Source of the DNA: Methylosinus trichosporium OB3b
GTDB taxonomy: Bacteria > Pseudomonadota > Alphaproteobacteria > Rhizobiales > Beijerinckiaceae
Assembly (NCBI RefSeq): GCF_002752655.1
Contig: NZ_CP023737.1
Span: forward strand, 2,380,001 to 2,444,000
Length of the DNA: 64,000 bases
Reading direction: 5' to 3'
Made by a program: the position numbers and the translations under genes. The notes beneath the pieces are model-generated. The model did no database searches. It had not been told where the DNA came from and saw nothing but the letters and a program-made list of their open reading frames with translations. Position 1 is the first letter of the stretch; every line of letters starts with the position of its first letter. Shown here piece by piece: positions 16,825 to 25,718 of this stretch.

Positions 16825-17748
16825 ATGCTCGAAGGACTCCCGCCCAACAACGCCAGCCATGGCCTGCGCCTCGTCACCAGCGAGACGCGCGCCCGCGCCG
16901 TCGCCGATCTTCTCGTCGAGACCTTCGATCCGGCCGAGACCGCCGCCGCCGCTTTCGAGGAGCCGGACGGCGCCGCCTGGGCGGTGGAGGTGTTCTTCGC
17001 CGCCGCGCCCGATGAAGCCGGCGTGCGCGCGCTGATCGCCGCGGCGGCCGGCGCGGAGGTCGCGGCCGCGGCGCAATTCTTCGAAATTTCGCAGAAAGAC
17101 TGGGTCGGCGCCTCGCTCGCGGGACTGAAGCCGGTGCGCGCCGGGCGCTTTCTCGTGCATGGCGCCCATGATCGCGCCGCCGTCGCCGTCAATGACATCG
17201 GCCTCGAGATCGAGGCGGCGCTCGCCTTCGGCACCGGCCATCACGGCACCACGCTCGGCTGCCTGCGCGCCCTCGCCGATATCTGCAATCGCCGCCGGCC
17301 GGCCGCCGTTCTCGATGTCGGCACGGGCACCGGCGTGCTCGCCATCGCCGCCGCGCGGCTCTTGCGGGCGCGCGTCGCCTGTGGCGACGCCGACCCGGTC
17401 GCCGTCGCCGTGGCGCGCGAGAACGCTCGCGCCAATGGCGTCGGCGCGCTCGCGCGGCCGGTGATCGCGCTCGGCGTGCGCCACCCGAGCCTTTCGCCGG
17501 CGCGCTACGATCTCATCCTCGCCAATATTCTGGCGAGACCCTTGCGCCTGCTCGCGCCTTCGCTCGCGTCCGTCGCCGCCGACGAGGCGGAGCTGGTCCT
17601 CTCGGGCCTCCTCGCCCGCGACGTCGCCGGCGTGCTCGCCGCCTATCGCGCGCAGGGCTTCGCGCTGGCGCGGCGACGCGACATCGACGGCTGGGCGACG
17701 CTGATCCTGCGCCGCGGCGGAGCGGCGGCTCGCCCGGCGCGAGCGTAA
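16825..17748 (+). CDS. prmA: Ribosomal protein L11 methyltransferase PrmA
   Basis: 307 residues. The small N-terminal substrate-recognition domain (1-100) is followed by the SAM-dependent methyltransferase core with GHHGTTLGCLRAL, motif I VLDVGTGTGVLAIAAARL, and the catalytic-loop LILANILARPLRLLAPSL (N-I-L-A-x-P-L). It trimethylates ribosomal protein L11. Start set at 16825 (MLEGLPPNNASHG); an in-frame ATG at 16720 would read through the dispersed palindrome. Stand-alone gene. Confidence 0.9.
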   Translation: MLEGLPPNNASHGLRLVTSETRARAVADLLVETFDPAETAAAAFEEPDGAAWAVEVFFAAAPDEAGVRALIAAAAGAEVAAAAQFFEISQKDWVGASLAGLKPVRAGRFLVHGAHDRAAVAVNDIGLEIEAALAFGTGHHGTTLGCLRALADICNRRRPAAVLDVGTGTGVLAIAAARLLRARVACGDADPVAVAVARENARANGVGALARPVIALGVRHPSLSPARYDLILANILARPLRLLAPSLASVAADEAELVLSGLLARDVAGVLAAYRAQGFALARRRDIDGWATLILRRGGAAARPARA

Positions 17749-17848
17749 CAGCGAATTAACCACCCCTCGCCATAGTGCCCCTACGCACCGGGAGCTTCGC
17801 TTCATCGCGCGGCCGCCGGACCGGCGTGTGCGTTTTCTCAGGGCCGAC

Positions 17849-19348
17849 ATGGACGAGATCATCGAAACGATCGTCATCGGCGCCGGGCCTGCCGGGCTCA
17901 CGGGCGCCTATACGCTGGCCAAGCACGGCCGCGACGTCCTCGTCCTCGAGCAGGACGAGACCTATGTCGGCGGCATCAGCCGCACTGCGAGCCACAAGGG
18001 CTTTCTGTTCGACATCGGCGGACATCGCTTTTTTTCGAAGTCGAAGGAGATCGTCGATCTCTGGAACGAGCTCCTTCCTGATGATTTTCTCGACCGGCCG
18101 CGCCTCTCGCGCATCTATTATCGCGAGAAATTCTACGCCTATCCGCTGAAGGCCTTCGAGGCTTTGAAGAATCTCGGCGTCGTCGAGAGCGCGCTCTGCG
18201 TCGCCTCCTACGCCTACGCCAAGGCCTTTCCGGTGCAGGAGCCGCGCTCCTTCCATCAATGGGTGCGCAATCAGTTCGGCGAGCGCCTGTTCGGCATCTT
18301 CTTCAAGACCTACACCGAGAAGGTGTGGGGCATGAGCTGCGACGACATCTCCGCCGATTGGGCGGCGCAGCGCATCAAGGGATTGAGCCTCGGCGCCGCG
18401 GTGATCGACGGGCTGAAGCGCTCGCTGCGCCGCGGCAAGCGCGTCGCCTCCGCCGGCGCGGCGAAGACGCTGATCGAATCCTTCCGCTATCCGCGCCGCG
18501 GGCCCGGCATGATGTGGGAGGCCGCCGCGCGCAAGATGCAGAAGCTCGGCGGGCGGCTGCTGATGGGCCGCAAGGTCGAGGCGCTCGCCTATGACGAGAG
18601 CGCGCGCCTGTGGACCGTCTCGGTCGCCTGCGCCGACGGGACGAAGGAAAGCCATCGCGCGCGGCACATCCTCTCCTCGGCGCCGCTGCGCGAGGTGATG
18701 AATGCGATCGAGCCCAAGCCGCTGTCGCTGTTCAACGCGCGCGCGCTCTCTTATCGCGACTTCCTCACCGTCGTGCTGATCGGCCGGCCGCAGAAGGAGC
18801 TGCCCGATAATTGGGTCTATATTCACGACCCGTCGGTGAAGGTCGGACGCGTGCAGAATTTCAAATCCTGGTCGCCGGAGATGATCGCCGACGGCGTCTC
18901 CACCTGTCTCGGCCTCGAATATTTCTGCTTCGAGGGCGATGGGCTGTGGAACGCGGCGGATGCGGATCTCGTCGCGCTCGCCAAGGCGGAGATCGGCAAG
19001 ATCGGTCTGATGAACGCAGCGGATGTCTATGACGCCTGCGTCGTGCGCCAGCCCAAGGCCTATCCCGTCTATGACGAGAGCTATGCGGAGAATGTGAAGG
19101 CGGTAAGGCTCGAGATCGCGACGCGCTTTCCGACGCTGCATCCGATCGGCCGCAACGGCATGCACAAATACAATAATCAGGATCATGCGATGATGACCGG
19201 CATGCTGACCGCGCTCAACATCGTCGCCGGCCGCGCCGTCTATGACGTCTGGGGCGTGAACGAGGACGCCGAATATACCGAGCAGGGCGTCTCCGGCGCG
19301 CAGGAAGCGCTCGCCAGCGAGCGTCTCACGCCGAAAAGGGTCGCCTGA
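17849..19348 (+). CDS. FAD-dependent amine-oxidase-like oxidoreductase
   Basis: 499 residues. An N-terminal dinucleotide-binding motif VIGAGPAGLTGAYTLAKHG leads into GGISRTASHKGFLFDIGGHRFF, typical of the protoporphyrinogen oxidase / UDP-galactopyranose mutase-like group. A C-terminal FAD closing segment HKYNNQDHAMMTGMLTAL is also present. Members of this group often sit beside GtrA and glycosyltransferase genes in envelope clusters, as here, and probably act on a sugar or polyprenyl-linked substrate. The reaction is not known. ATG at 17849 preferred; a GTG at 17828 is possible. The stop abuts the next start. Confidence 0.82.
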   Translation: MDEIIETIVIGAGPAGLTGAYTLAKHGRDVLVLEQDETYVGGISRTASHKGFLFDIGGHRFFSKSKEIVDLWNELLPDDFLDRPRLSRIYYREKFYAYPLKAFEALKNLGVVESALCVASYAYAKAFPVQEPRSFHQWVRNQFGERLFGIFFKTYTEKVWGMSCDDISADWAAQRIKGLSLGAAVIDGLKRSLRRGKRVASAGAAKTLIESFRYPRRGPGMMWEAAARKMQKLGGRLLMGRKVEALAYDESARLWTVSVACADGTKESHRARHILSSAPLREVMNAIEPKPLSLFNARALSYRDFLTVVLIGRPQKELPDNWVYIHDPSVKVGRVQNFKSWSPEMIADGVSTCLGLEYFCFEGDGLWNAADADLVALAKAEIGKIGLMNAADVYDACVVRQPKAYPVYDESYAENVKAVRLEIATRFPTLHPIGRNGMHKYNNQDHAMMTGMLTALNIVAGRAVYDVWGVNEDAEYTEQGVSGAQEALASERLTPKRVA

Positions 19349-19792
19349 ATGCGCGCGCTCGTCACCCTTTCGGGCGCCGTTCCGCGTGTGATCGGCGACC
19401 TCTTCAAATATGGCCTCGCCAGCGTCGCGGCGCTGGCGCTGGATTATTCGCTGCTGCTCACCTGCCATCGCGCCTTCGGCCTCTCTTATCCGATCGCCGC
19501 GGCCATCGGCTTCTCGAGCGGCCTCGCGCTCGTCTATCTGCTCAGCATCTGGTTCGTGTTCGAGGATCGGCGCAGCGTGCGGCCGAGCCTCGAATTCTCC
19601 GCCTTCATGGCCATCGGCCTCGCCGGCCTGCTGATCACCGAAACCTTGATGCATCTGTTCATCGAATATTTCGGGCTCGTGCCGGAGCTCGCGAAGCTAC
19701 CGACCTCGGGCTTCGTCTTCCTGTTCAATTTCGTCGTGCGCCGCGGCCTCTTGTTCTCGCGACCCGCGCTGCGGGCGCGCGCGTCTGCGTGA
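19349..19792 (+). CDS. GtrA-family membrane protein
   Basis: 147 residues with four membrane spans; the GtrA pattern is FKYGLASVAALALDYSLLL, then AIGFSSGLALVYLLSIWFVF and a C-terminal LFNFVVRRGLLFS. GtrA proteins are thought to flip or present polyprenyl-phosphate-linked sugars for surface glycosylation. It begins directly after the FAD enzyme stop and overlaps the next gene by 4 bp (GTGA), so the three genes form an operon. Confidence 0.88.
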   Translation: MRALVTLSGAVPRVIGDLFKYGLASVAALALDYSLLLTCHRAFGLSYPIAAAIGFSSGLALVYLLSIWFVFEDRRSVRPSLEFSAFMAIGLAGLLITETLMHLFIEYFGLVPELAKLPTSGFVFLFNFVVRRGLLFSRPALRARASA

Positions 19793-21636
19793 GCGCCGCG
19801 GCGTTCGAGCAGGCGGCGCCACGCGCGCGGGTCGCGCGCTTTCCGCTGTGGCCGGCGATCGTCGCCGCCGCGCTCGGCTCGGCGCTGCTCACCCTCCCCC
19901 GCGCCCGCGCGGTGTGGAGCGCCGGCGAGTTCTATGATTCCGACGACGCCATGCGCGCCGTGCAAGTGCGCGATTGGCTCGCCGGCCAGTCTTGGTTCGA
20001 CATGAACGCCTATCGCGTCGATCCGCCCGCCGCGGTCTTCATGCATTGGACGCGGATCGTCGATGTTCCGCTCGCCGCGCTCGATCTCTTCTTCGGCCTG
20101 TTTCTCTCGCCCGAGACGGCCGAGCGGGCGACACGCCTCGCCTTTCCGCTCATCTGCCTCATCGCGCTGCTCGCGCTCGCGGCGTGGACCGCGCGCGCGC
20201 TGCGAGGCGAGCCTGAAGGCTCGCGGTCCACAGCCGCACTGGAGCGCGAGCCTCGCGGGTCGCAAAATGCCGCCGCCTTCCTCGCCGTCTGGCTGATCTT
20301 CCTCTCCGCTCCCGGCTTCGGGCAATTCGCGCCGGGACGCATCGATCATCATGCGCCGCAGATTCTGCTGCTGATGGCGACGATCGGCCTCGCGTCGAGA
20401 GGCTTCGATCCCGCGACGCCGCGCGCGCTCTTCATCGCCGCCGCCTCCATGGCGCTCTCCTGCGCCGTCAGCCTCGAGAACCTGCCCTTCTTCATCGTGC
20501 TAATCGCCGCGGTCGCGCTGCTCTTCGTGCAGGAGGGGGCGCGCGCGAAGACGCGCATCCTCTGCTTCGCGCTCGGGCTGCTGTTCTTCTTTCCGCTGTG
20601 CTTCGCAGCGGTCGTCGCGCCATCGCGCTATGCGCTCTTCACCTGCGACGCCTTTTCGGCCGCGCAGCTCTGCCCAGTGCTGCTCGGCGCTGCGGGCCTC
20701 GGCGCGCTCGCGCTCGCTTCGCCGCGCCTCGTCACGGCGAAGGCCCGCGCCGTCGGCGTCGCCCTCGTCGGCGCGATGGCGCTGGCGACGATCCAGCTGA
20801 CGGCGCCGCAGTGCTTCGGTCATCCGCTCGGCGTGCTCGATCCGCTGCTGCGCGATCTGTGGCTTTCGCATGTGACCGAGGCCAAGCCGTTGCTCGCCGT
20901 CGCCGATGATCCGGCGACGTTGGCGGCGACCGCCGCGCCCGTGCTCGCCGGCCTCGCCGCGGCGCTCGCCCTCGCCTTTCGCGCGCAAGGCGTCGCCCGC
21001 CGGCGCTGGGCGGTTCTGGCCGCGACGATCGTCACCGGCTTCGCTGCGGCGCTGTGGCAGATTCGCGTCGTCTCATCGGTGACGCCGCTCGCCATGGTCG
21101 CGCTCGCTTGCGCCATCGCGGCGGCGACGCGGACGCTGCGCGCCTCGGCGCTGCTGCGCGGTCTCGCCGCCACCGTCGCCGCGCTCGCGGTCTCGCCCAT
21201 GGGGCTCGCGCTGGCCCTGCATTCGGATCGCGAGGCGGCGCCGAAGCCCAATGGCCGCGCCTGCCTCGAGAGCGCCGCGCTGGCGCCGCTCGCCACGCTC
21301 GCGCCGGCGCGCATCGCCGCGCCGATCGATATGGGCGCGCATCTCCTCGCCTTCACGCCGCATTCGGTGTTCGCCGCGCCCTATCACCGCGACAATCACG
21401 GCGGCCGCATCGTCGTCGACGCCTTTCTCGCGCCGCCGGCCGAAGCCGAGGCGCTGCTGCGCGCGGCCGGGGCCGATCTGCTGCTGTGGTGCGGCGGCGG
21501 CGAGACCGCCGAGGCGCTGCAAGCGCGCGCCGGCCTCGCGGCGGCGCTGGCGCGCGGCGAGACGCCGGCAGGGCTCGCGGAAATTCCGCTCGGCGCGACG
21601 CCCGTCCGTGTTTTCGCCTTGCGGCCGGCGCAATAA
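19789..21636 (+). CDS. Large polytopic membrane protein, GT-C glycosyltransferase-like
   Basis: 615 residues with about 11-12 membrane spans. After the first span comes a lumenal loop with an acidic pair (FYDSDDAMRAVQVRDWLAG) and YRVDPPAAVFMHWTR. This layout recalls GT-C enzymes that transfer sugars from polyprenyl phosphate (PMT/ArnT-like). The C-terminal periplasmic part has PYHRDNHGGRIVVDAFL and ends near VRVFALRPAQ. The substrate is unknown. GTG start overlapping gtrA. Residues about 140-165 (EPEGSRSTAALEREPRGS) derive from a short palindromic repeat inserted in frame between two spans. Confidence 0.7.
   Translation: MSAAAFEQAAPRARVARFPLWPAIVAAALGSALLTLPRARAVWSAGEFYDSDDAMRAVQVRDWLAGQSWFDMNAYRVDPPAAVFMHWTRIVDVPLAALDLFFGLFLSPETAERATRLAFPLICLIALLALAAWTARALRGEPEGSRSTAALEREPRGSQNAAAFLAVWLIFLSAPGFGQFAPGRIDHHAPQILLLMATIGLASRGFDPATPRALFIAAASMALSCAVSLENLPFFIVLIAAVALLFVQEGARAKTRILCFALGLLFFFPLCFAAVVAPSRYALFTCDAFSAAQLCPVLLGAAGLGALALASPRLVTAKARAVGVALVGAMALATIQLTAPQCFGHPLGVLDPLLRDLWLSHVTEAKPLLAVADDPATLAATAAPVLAGLAAALALAFRAQGVARRRWAVLAATIVTGFAAALWQIRVVSSVTPLAMVALACAIAAATRTLRASALLRGLAATVAALAVSPMGLALALHSDREAAPKPNGRACLESAALAPLATLAPARIAAPIDMGAHLLAFTPHSVFAAPYHRDNHGGRIVVDAFLAPPAEAEALLRAAGADLLLWCGGGETAEALQARAGLAAALARGETPAGLAEIPLGATPVRVFALRPAQ
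20206..20230. repeat. REP-like palindrome inside a coding region (family A)
   Basis: GCGAGCCTGAAGGCTCGC, a near-perfect palindrome, followed by GGTCCA. It lies in frame within the GT-C-like gene. Close copies occur at 56730-56788 (an inverted pair) and 59491-59510. Confidence 0.75.
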
Positions 21637-21675
21637 GATCGCGCCCTCATTCTGGTCCGCCCGCACAGGAATCCC

Positions 21676-22665
21676 ATGCTGTCCCGTCCCATCGACCGCC
21701 GCCGCCTGCTCGTCGCCGCGTCGGGCCTCGCGCTCACGAAGAGCGCCTTCGCCGAAGCTCCGCACGAGGCGGAGGACGATCTGCAAGTACGGATCGAGAA
21801 CAAATCCGCGCCGGAGCTCTGCGCCGAGAAGGACAATATCGAGCTCGATTTCGTCTCGCCGCGCGTGCGCGCCATGCGCGTGCAGGCGATCCATCCCTCC
21901 TATATCGGCATGATCGGCTCCGATCGCTGGGCGCCCGACTGGACGAGCTGCGATCTCTCGCATGATCCGAAATTCGCCGCCGACGCGCGCCGCCTCACCT
22001 TCTGGGAGACGCCGGAGTTCTGGCTGGTCGGCTACACCTTCCCCTCTTTCTGGCGGCCGAACGACGTGCCGATACGCGTCGGCGACCGGGTCGAGAAGGG
22101 CTTTCACCTCGTGCAATTGTGGATGCTCTATCGCGAGCGCGCCGAGGAGATCCTCGTCTTCTATCCGCCGGACGGCTATTGGCGCGCACGGCCCCTGCCC
22201 TTCGAGGACATGCGCTGGACCGCCTATGGCTCGTCCTTCCTCATCGGGCCCGTCGAGACGCAGGAGCGCCCGATCGTCGCGCTGCAGTCCGTCATCTTCG
22301 ATCCGCAGACGCGCAGCTTCACGCTGAGCTTCAAGCGCGGCGGCGAGGCGCGGCTGCGAATCGCCTCGATCGATCAAGACCGCATCGTGCTCGATGTCTC
22401 CTATAGCGACGCCATGCCGGACAATCTGCCCTTCGCCTCGCTGCGCTCGATGTACACGACGCAGTCGATGAGCGACGCCGCTCTGGTCGCCTGGCGCGCC
22501 AAGCGCGGCAATGGCTGGCAGGAATCGCCGGTGATCGGCTTTCGCGGCGCGCCGGCGACAGAAATCTGGGTCGGCCGGCACATGCCCTCGCGGCACAATC
22601 TCTCGGCGCCGGACATGGTGTTCGGTCGTTTCCGCGCCGCGGCGACGACGGCGAGCGGCAAATGA
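21676..22665 (+). CDS. Secreted protein of unknown function, Tat-like leader
   Basis: 329 residues. The N-terminus DRRRLLVAASGLALTKSAFA looks like a twin-arginine or Sec signal with cleavage after AFA. The mature protein is rich in aromatics and beta-strand-like stretches (FWLVGYTFPSFWRPNDVPIRV, VLQSVIF-type strands) and contains two cysteines. I recognise no domain. It follows the GT-C-like gene by 39 bp and precedes the acyltransferase by 10 bp, so it is probably part of the same envelope operon. Confidence 0.65.
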   Translation: MLSRPIDRRRLLVAASGLALTKSAFAEAPHEAEDDLQVRIENKSAPELCAEKDNIELDFVSPRVRAMRVQAIHPSYIGMIGSDRWAPDWTSCDLSHDPKFAADARRLTFWETPEFWLVGYTFPSFWRPNDVPIRVGDRVEKGFHLVQLWMLYRERAEEILVFYPPDGYWRARPLPFEDMRWTAYGSSFLIGPVETQERPIVALQSVIFDPQTRSFTLSFKRGGEARLRIASIDQDRIVLDVSYSDAMPDNLPFASLRSMYTTQSMSDAALVAWRAKRGNGWQESPVIGFRGAPATEIWVGRHMPSRHNLSAPDMVFGRFRAAATTASGK

Positions 22666-22675
22666 CGGCGGTCCG

Positions 22676-23587
22676 ATGACGCGGCCGCGGCTCCTCGCGC
22701 TCGATGTCGCGCGCGGCCTCGCCGTCGTCGCGATGATCGTCTTTCATCTGACCTGGGATCTCGGCCATTTTCATTACATCGATCCCGGCATTCCCTTTAC
22801 GTCGGCGTTCAAGCTGTTCGGCCACGCCATCGCCGTGACCTTTCTGTTCGTCGCTGGCGTCTCGCTCGCTCTGGCGCATCGGGTCTTTCGCCCGCGCGCC
22901 TATTGGCGCCGGCTCGCGCTGATCGCCGGGGCGGCGCTGCTGGTCACCGCCGCGACCGCGATCGCTTTTCCTTCGAGCTTCGTGTTCTTCGGCATTCTGC
23001 ATTGCATCGCCGCGGCGAGCCTCGTCGCTCTGCCGTTTCTGTTTCTGTCGGCGCCGGCGGCGCTCGTCGCCGGGGCGGCGCTCGTCGCCGCGCCTCTGGT
23101 CGCGAGCGGCTCTTTCTTCGACGCGCCCTTGTGGTGGTGGAGCGGGCTCTCGACCTTCGAGCCTCTGACCAATGATTATCGTCCGCTCACGCCCTGGGCG
23201 GGCGTTCTGCTCTTCGGTCTCGGCGCGGCGAAGCTGGCGCGATGGGAGGCGGGCGCCGCGCCCGCCGCGACGCGGCCGGGCGCGGCGATGCGCGGCTTCG
23301 GCTGGCTCGGACGCCACAGCCTCGCGCTCTATCTGCTCCATCAGCCGGCGCTGTTCGCCGGCTTTTCCGCGCTCGCATTGCTTCTGCCGCAGGAGCGGCC
23401 GGCGAGCTTCGTCGAGGCCTGCGTCGCGCAATGCGTCGTCTCGGGCGCGCGCGCGGAGACATGCCGCAACGCCTGCGACTGCACGGCGCGCGAGATCGAG
23501 CGGCAGGACGCGCTCGTCGGCGCCGCGAGCGAGGCCGAGAGGCGGAGCCGGATCGACGCCGTCGCCCGCGCCTGCGTCTCGCGCTAG
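22676..23587 (+). CDS. DUF1624 / HGSNAT-type membrane acyltransferase-like protein
   Basis: 303 residues. It begins with the family signature RLLALDVARGLAVVAMIVFHLTWDLGHF, whose Asp and His lie in or near the first span. About seven further spans follow, including FLFVAGVSLALAHR and FGWLGRHSLALYLLHQPALF. This family (heparan-alpha-glucosaminide N-acetyltransferase catalytic domain) moves acyl groups across membranes. A cysteine-rich C-terminal tail (ACVAQCVVSGARAETCRNACDCT) is uncommon and may be disulphide-bonded. Likely the last gene of the envelope operon. Confidence 0.82.
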   Translation: MTRPRLLALDVARGLAVVAMIVFHLTWDLGHFHYIDPGIPFTSAFKLFGHAIAVTFLFVAGVSLALAHRVFRPRAYWRRLALIAGAALLVTAATAIAFPSSFVFFGILHCIAAASLVALPFLFLSAPAALVAGAALVAAPLVASGSFFDAPLWWWSGLSTFEPLTNDYRPLTPWAGVLLFGLGAAKLARWEAGAAPAATRPGAAMRGFGWLGRHSLALYLLHQPALFAGFSALALLLPQERPASFVEACVAQCVVSGARAETCRNACDCTAREIERQDALVGAASEAERRSRIDAVARACVSR

Positions 23588-23622
23588 GTCGATCGTTCGA
23601 CTGCGTCACGAAAAGCCGGGCC

Positions 23623-23707
23623 GCCGTCATCGCGACGAGCGCAGCGACGAAGCAAGAAAGGGGTCGCCCCGCGGCGCTGGATTGCTTCGCTCCGCTCGCA
23701 ATGACGG
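23623..23707. repeat. Paired palindromic intergenic repeat (BIME-like)
   Basis: GCCGTCATCGCGACGAGCG on the left and CGCTCGCAATGACGGC on the right form a long imperfect stem, with GACGAAGCA/TGCTTCG inside. This is the common alphaproteobacterial REP pair. It fills the gap between two convergent genes and may end transcription of both. Confidence 0.75.
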
Positions 23708-23732
23708 CCCCAGCTCTCGCGTTGCAGTCGAA

Positions 23733-24731
23733 TTAGCGCGGCGATAGATGCGACAGCCGGAAGAAGGCCGAAACGAGCTTCACCAGCAAGCCGACGAAGC
23801 CCGAGCCGCCATAGAGCGAGCCCTTGTTGAGCTGCGCATAGACATAGGCCGCCGCCTGCGAGCGGTTGGTCATCTCGCAGACGAGCACGCCCTCGCGCGC
23901 GCGGATCGACTCCAGCAGAATTCCCGTCGCGGCGATCCATTCGCCCCAGGTCGCGCGCAGGCCGGTCTCGCCATCCGAAGCGGCGCCGGCGGCGGGGAGC
24001 TTCCCGACGTCCTCGTCGTCCGGATGGCAGCGGCTGGTCGGACGCAGCTTCGAGTCGATATTGGCGGTGGCGGCGATCACATTGCCGAGAGCGAAATCGC
24101 GGCTCTCGCCCGGCGCCAGCCGCTCGCGCCACACCATGGTGCGGCCGGAGAGGCAGAGCACCGCGAAGGGCGAGCGCTCGTCGAGCGCGCCGGTCGAGTA
24201 GACGTAAGGCGCGCGCGCCCAGCTCATCGTGGAGGCGTCGCAGGGGACGGAGCGGATCGCCACATCGGCCGAGGAGCAGAGATAGGCCGGCTGCAGGAAC
24301 TTCAGCGACGGCGCGCCTTCGCGCGCGAGCTCGGCGAGGTCGATCTTCTCGACCACATTGCCGTCGCCGGCCGACAGCAGAATCTGCCGCTGACGGGCGA
24401 TGGCGACGACGCGATTGAGCCGCACGTCGCCGCCCCCGCAGAAGATTTGCAGGAACGCCCGCGCTTCATGGGCGAGCGGCGAGCGCTTCGGCAGAGGATG
24501 CGGACTCTGCCGCGGAATGGTCTTCACGCCGGGCCAGCGGCAGACCGAACGATTGGGGCGATCGAAGAAAGCGCTCTGGGGGCCGAGGGTGACGACGAGG
24601 CCCTCGGCGCCGTCGAGCAGGCGGAAATCGCTCTCGCCCTCGGCGAGCCGTAGACGATCCGGACCGAAGAAGGGGTTGTCGGCGATGGTTCGAAGGCCGA
24701 GATCGAGCAAATAAGTCGGTGAGAGATACAT
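23733..24731 (-). CDS. Unrecognised 332-residue protein
   Basis: A long frame with normal codon usage and no recognisable family. It has no signal peptide. The middle has beta-rich text (VVTLGPQSAFFDRPNRSVC, ILLSAGDGNVVEKIDLAELA). Near the C-terminus, VCEMTNRSQAAAYVYAQLNK is followed by a glycine-rich hydrophobic patch (SLYGGSGFVGLLVKLVSAFF) that could be a membrane anchor or amphipathic helix. Possibly a distant relative of AIM24-like beta-sandwich proteins, but I cannot support that. Upstream lies a 554-bp non-coding stretch. Confidence 0.6.
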   Translation of the reverse strand: MYLSPTYLLDLGLRTIADNPFFGPDRLRLAEGESDFRLLDGAEGLVVTLGPQSAFFDRPNRSVCRWPGVKTIPRQSPHPLPKRSPLAHEARAFLQIFCGGGDVRLNRVVAIARQRQILLSAGDGNVVEKIDLAELAREGAPSLKFLQPAYLCSSADVAIRSVPCDASTMSWARAPYVYSTGALDERSPFAVLCLSGRTMVWRERLAPGESRDFALGNVIAATANIDSKLRPTSRCHPDDEDVGKLPAAGAASDGETGLRATWGEWIAATGILLESIRAREGVLVCEMTNRSQAAAYVYAQLNKGSLYGGSGFVGLLVKLVSAFFRLSHLSPR

Positions 24732-25285
24732 GCGAGACGATCCCTTTCCCCGCCGAATGGCGGAAGCAGCAGAGGCTTTGCGTGGGATTGGCGGCTCCGA
24801 GTATGGATAGAGCCGATGACAGCAAGATCAAGCTTCAGCGCGCGGCGATCGAGGCGCGCCATACGTGGTCCTCTCTCTTCTCCAATTGATCGACGCGAGC
24901 CGTTCGTCGCGTGGCGTTCCCGACAGGACGACCCCGCCGCAACCTGCGGCTTGCCAAAAATGTCGTGATACGATATTTATTTCATCGTATCACGATGTGT
25001 CGTCGAACGCCCTGTCGGCGATTCGTCGTTGAAAGAAACGCATGCTCGGCGCAGCCGCCGCACTCACCCTCTCGGCGGCCAAAAAAACAAACAGCGAGCG
25101 AGTGTGCGTGTCCGGGACGTCGCGTCTCGATCGAGTGGCGTCATCTTCGGCGTCGAGGCGCGACCTCGGCCGATCGGGCCGTCTTGGCGCACCCCGCAGG
25201 CGCTGAAGGCGGTCCGGTCGCGACCGCTCGACGGCGCCGTCATGGGTCGCCGGAATCTATTCGTCGCAACTGGAGGAACTCGAAC
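24732..25285. other. Long intergenic region with an 11-bp dyad
   Basis: 554 bp between divergent genes without a credible reading frame. It includes a markedly AT-richer patch around 24960-25000 that carries the inverted repeat described separately. The rest is GC-rich text with no further structure that I can see. Confidence 0.5.
24963..24995. promoter_or_regulatory. Perfect 11-bp inverted repeat, probable operator
   Basis: TCGTGATACGA, an 11-base AT-rich spacer, then TCGTATCACGA. Both arms are perfect. The 22-base centre-to-centre spacing puts both arms on one face of the helix, as for a dimeric regulator. It lies 290 bp before the small Cys-rich secreted gene (25286) and 232 bp before the divergent unknown gene (24731). 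No regulator gene is adjacent. Confidence 0.6.
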
Positions 25286-25549
25286 ATGATGACACGCCTC
25301 ATGCTCTCCGCCGCCTTGGTTTTCGCCGCCGCGAACGCCGGCGCCGCCCCTTCCCACGGGCGCGACATCGGAAGCGTCTCGCCCCGCCTCGTCCAAAAGA
25401 CGAGCTGCGATATGAACAAAGACGACCAGCAGGCCCGCTGCATGGAGTCCTGCGACGAAGTCTGGATCAAGGCGACGCAGGCCTATAACGCCAGCATCGA
25501 CAAGGCCAAGATCGAGAAGAAGTCCTGCGAAGCCAAATGCGGCTGCTGA
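25286..25549 (+). CDS. Small secreted cysteine-rich protein
   Basis: 87 residues: signal peptide [20 protein letters not shown], then a mature region of about 65 residues with six cysteines in two CxxxC units. These are C-x9-C-x3-C ([18 protein letters not shown]) and C-x3-C-x-C at the end (KSCEAKCGC). The two units flank a helical, Lys-rich stretch. The pattern could hold disulphides or a metal; I know no family. Good ribosome site TGGAGGAA before the ATG at 25286. Confidence 0.7.
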   Translation: MMTRLMLSAALVFAAANAGAAPSHGRDIGSVSPRLVQKTSCDMNKDDQQARCMESCDEVWIKATQAYNASIDKAKIEKKSCEAKCGC

Positions 25550-25718
25550 TCCACGGGCGGATCGCGTTGCGCCGACGAAGGCCGGCGCGTCCGCCCGCAA
25601 CGCGAGAGGAGGAGTGGGCGCCGCCCATTTGCATTGCTGGCGCGCGCCTATAGTTTGGGGTCGTTTTCGCCCCGGCGGGCCGGCCGATTCGGCCCGTCCC
25701 GCGATCCCAGGACCACCC

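Noticed and set aside
17756..19654. 632-codon open frame antisense to the FAD oxidoreductase and gtrA
   Set aside because: Antisense shadow with charged low-complexity text; the plus-strand genes have clear motifs.
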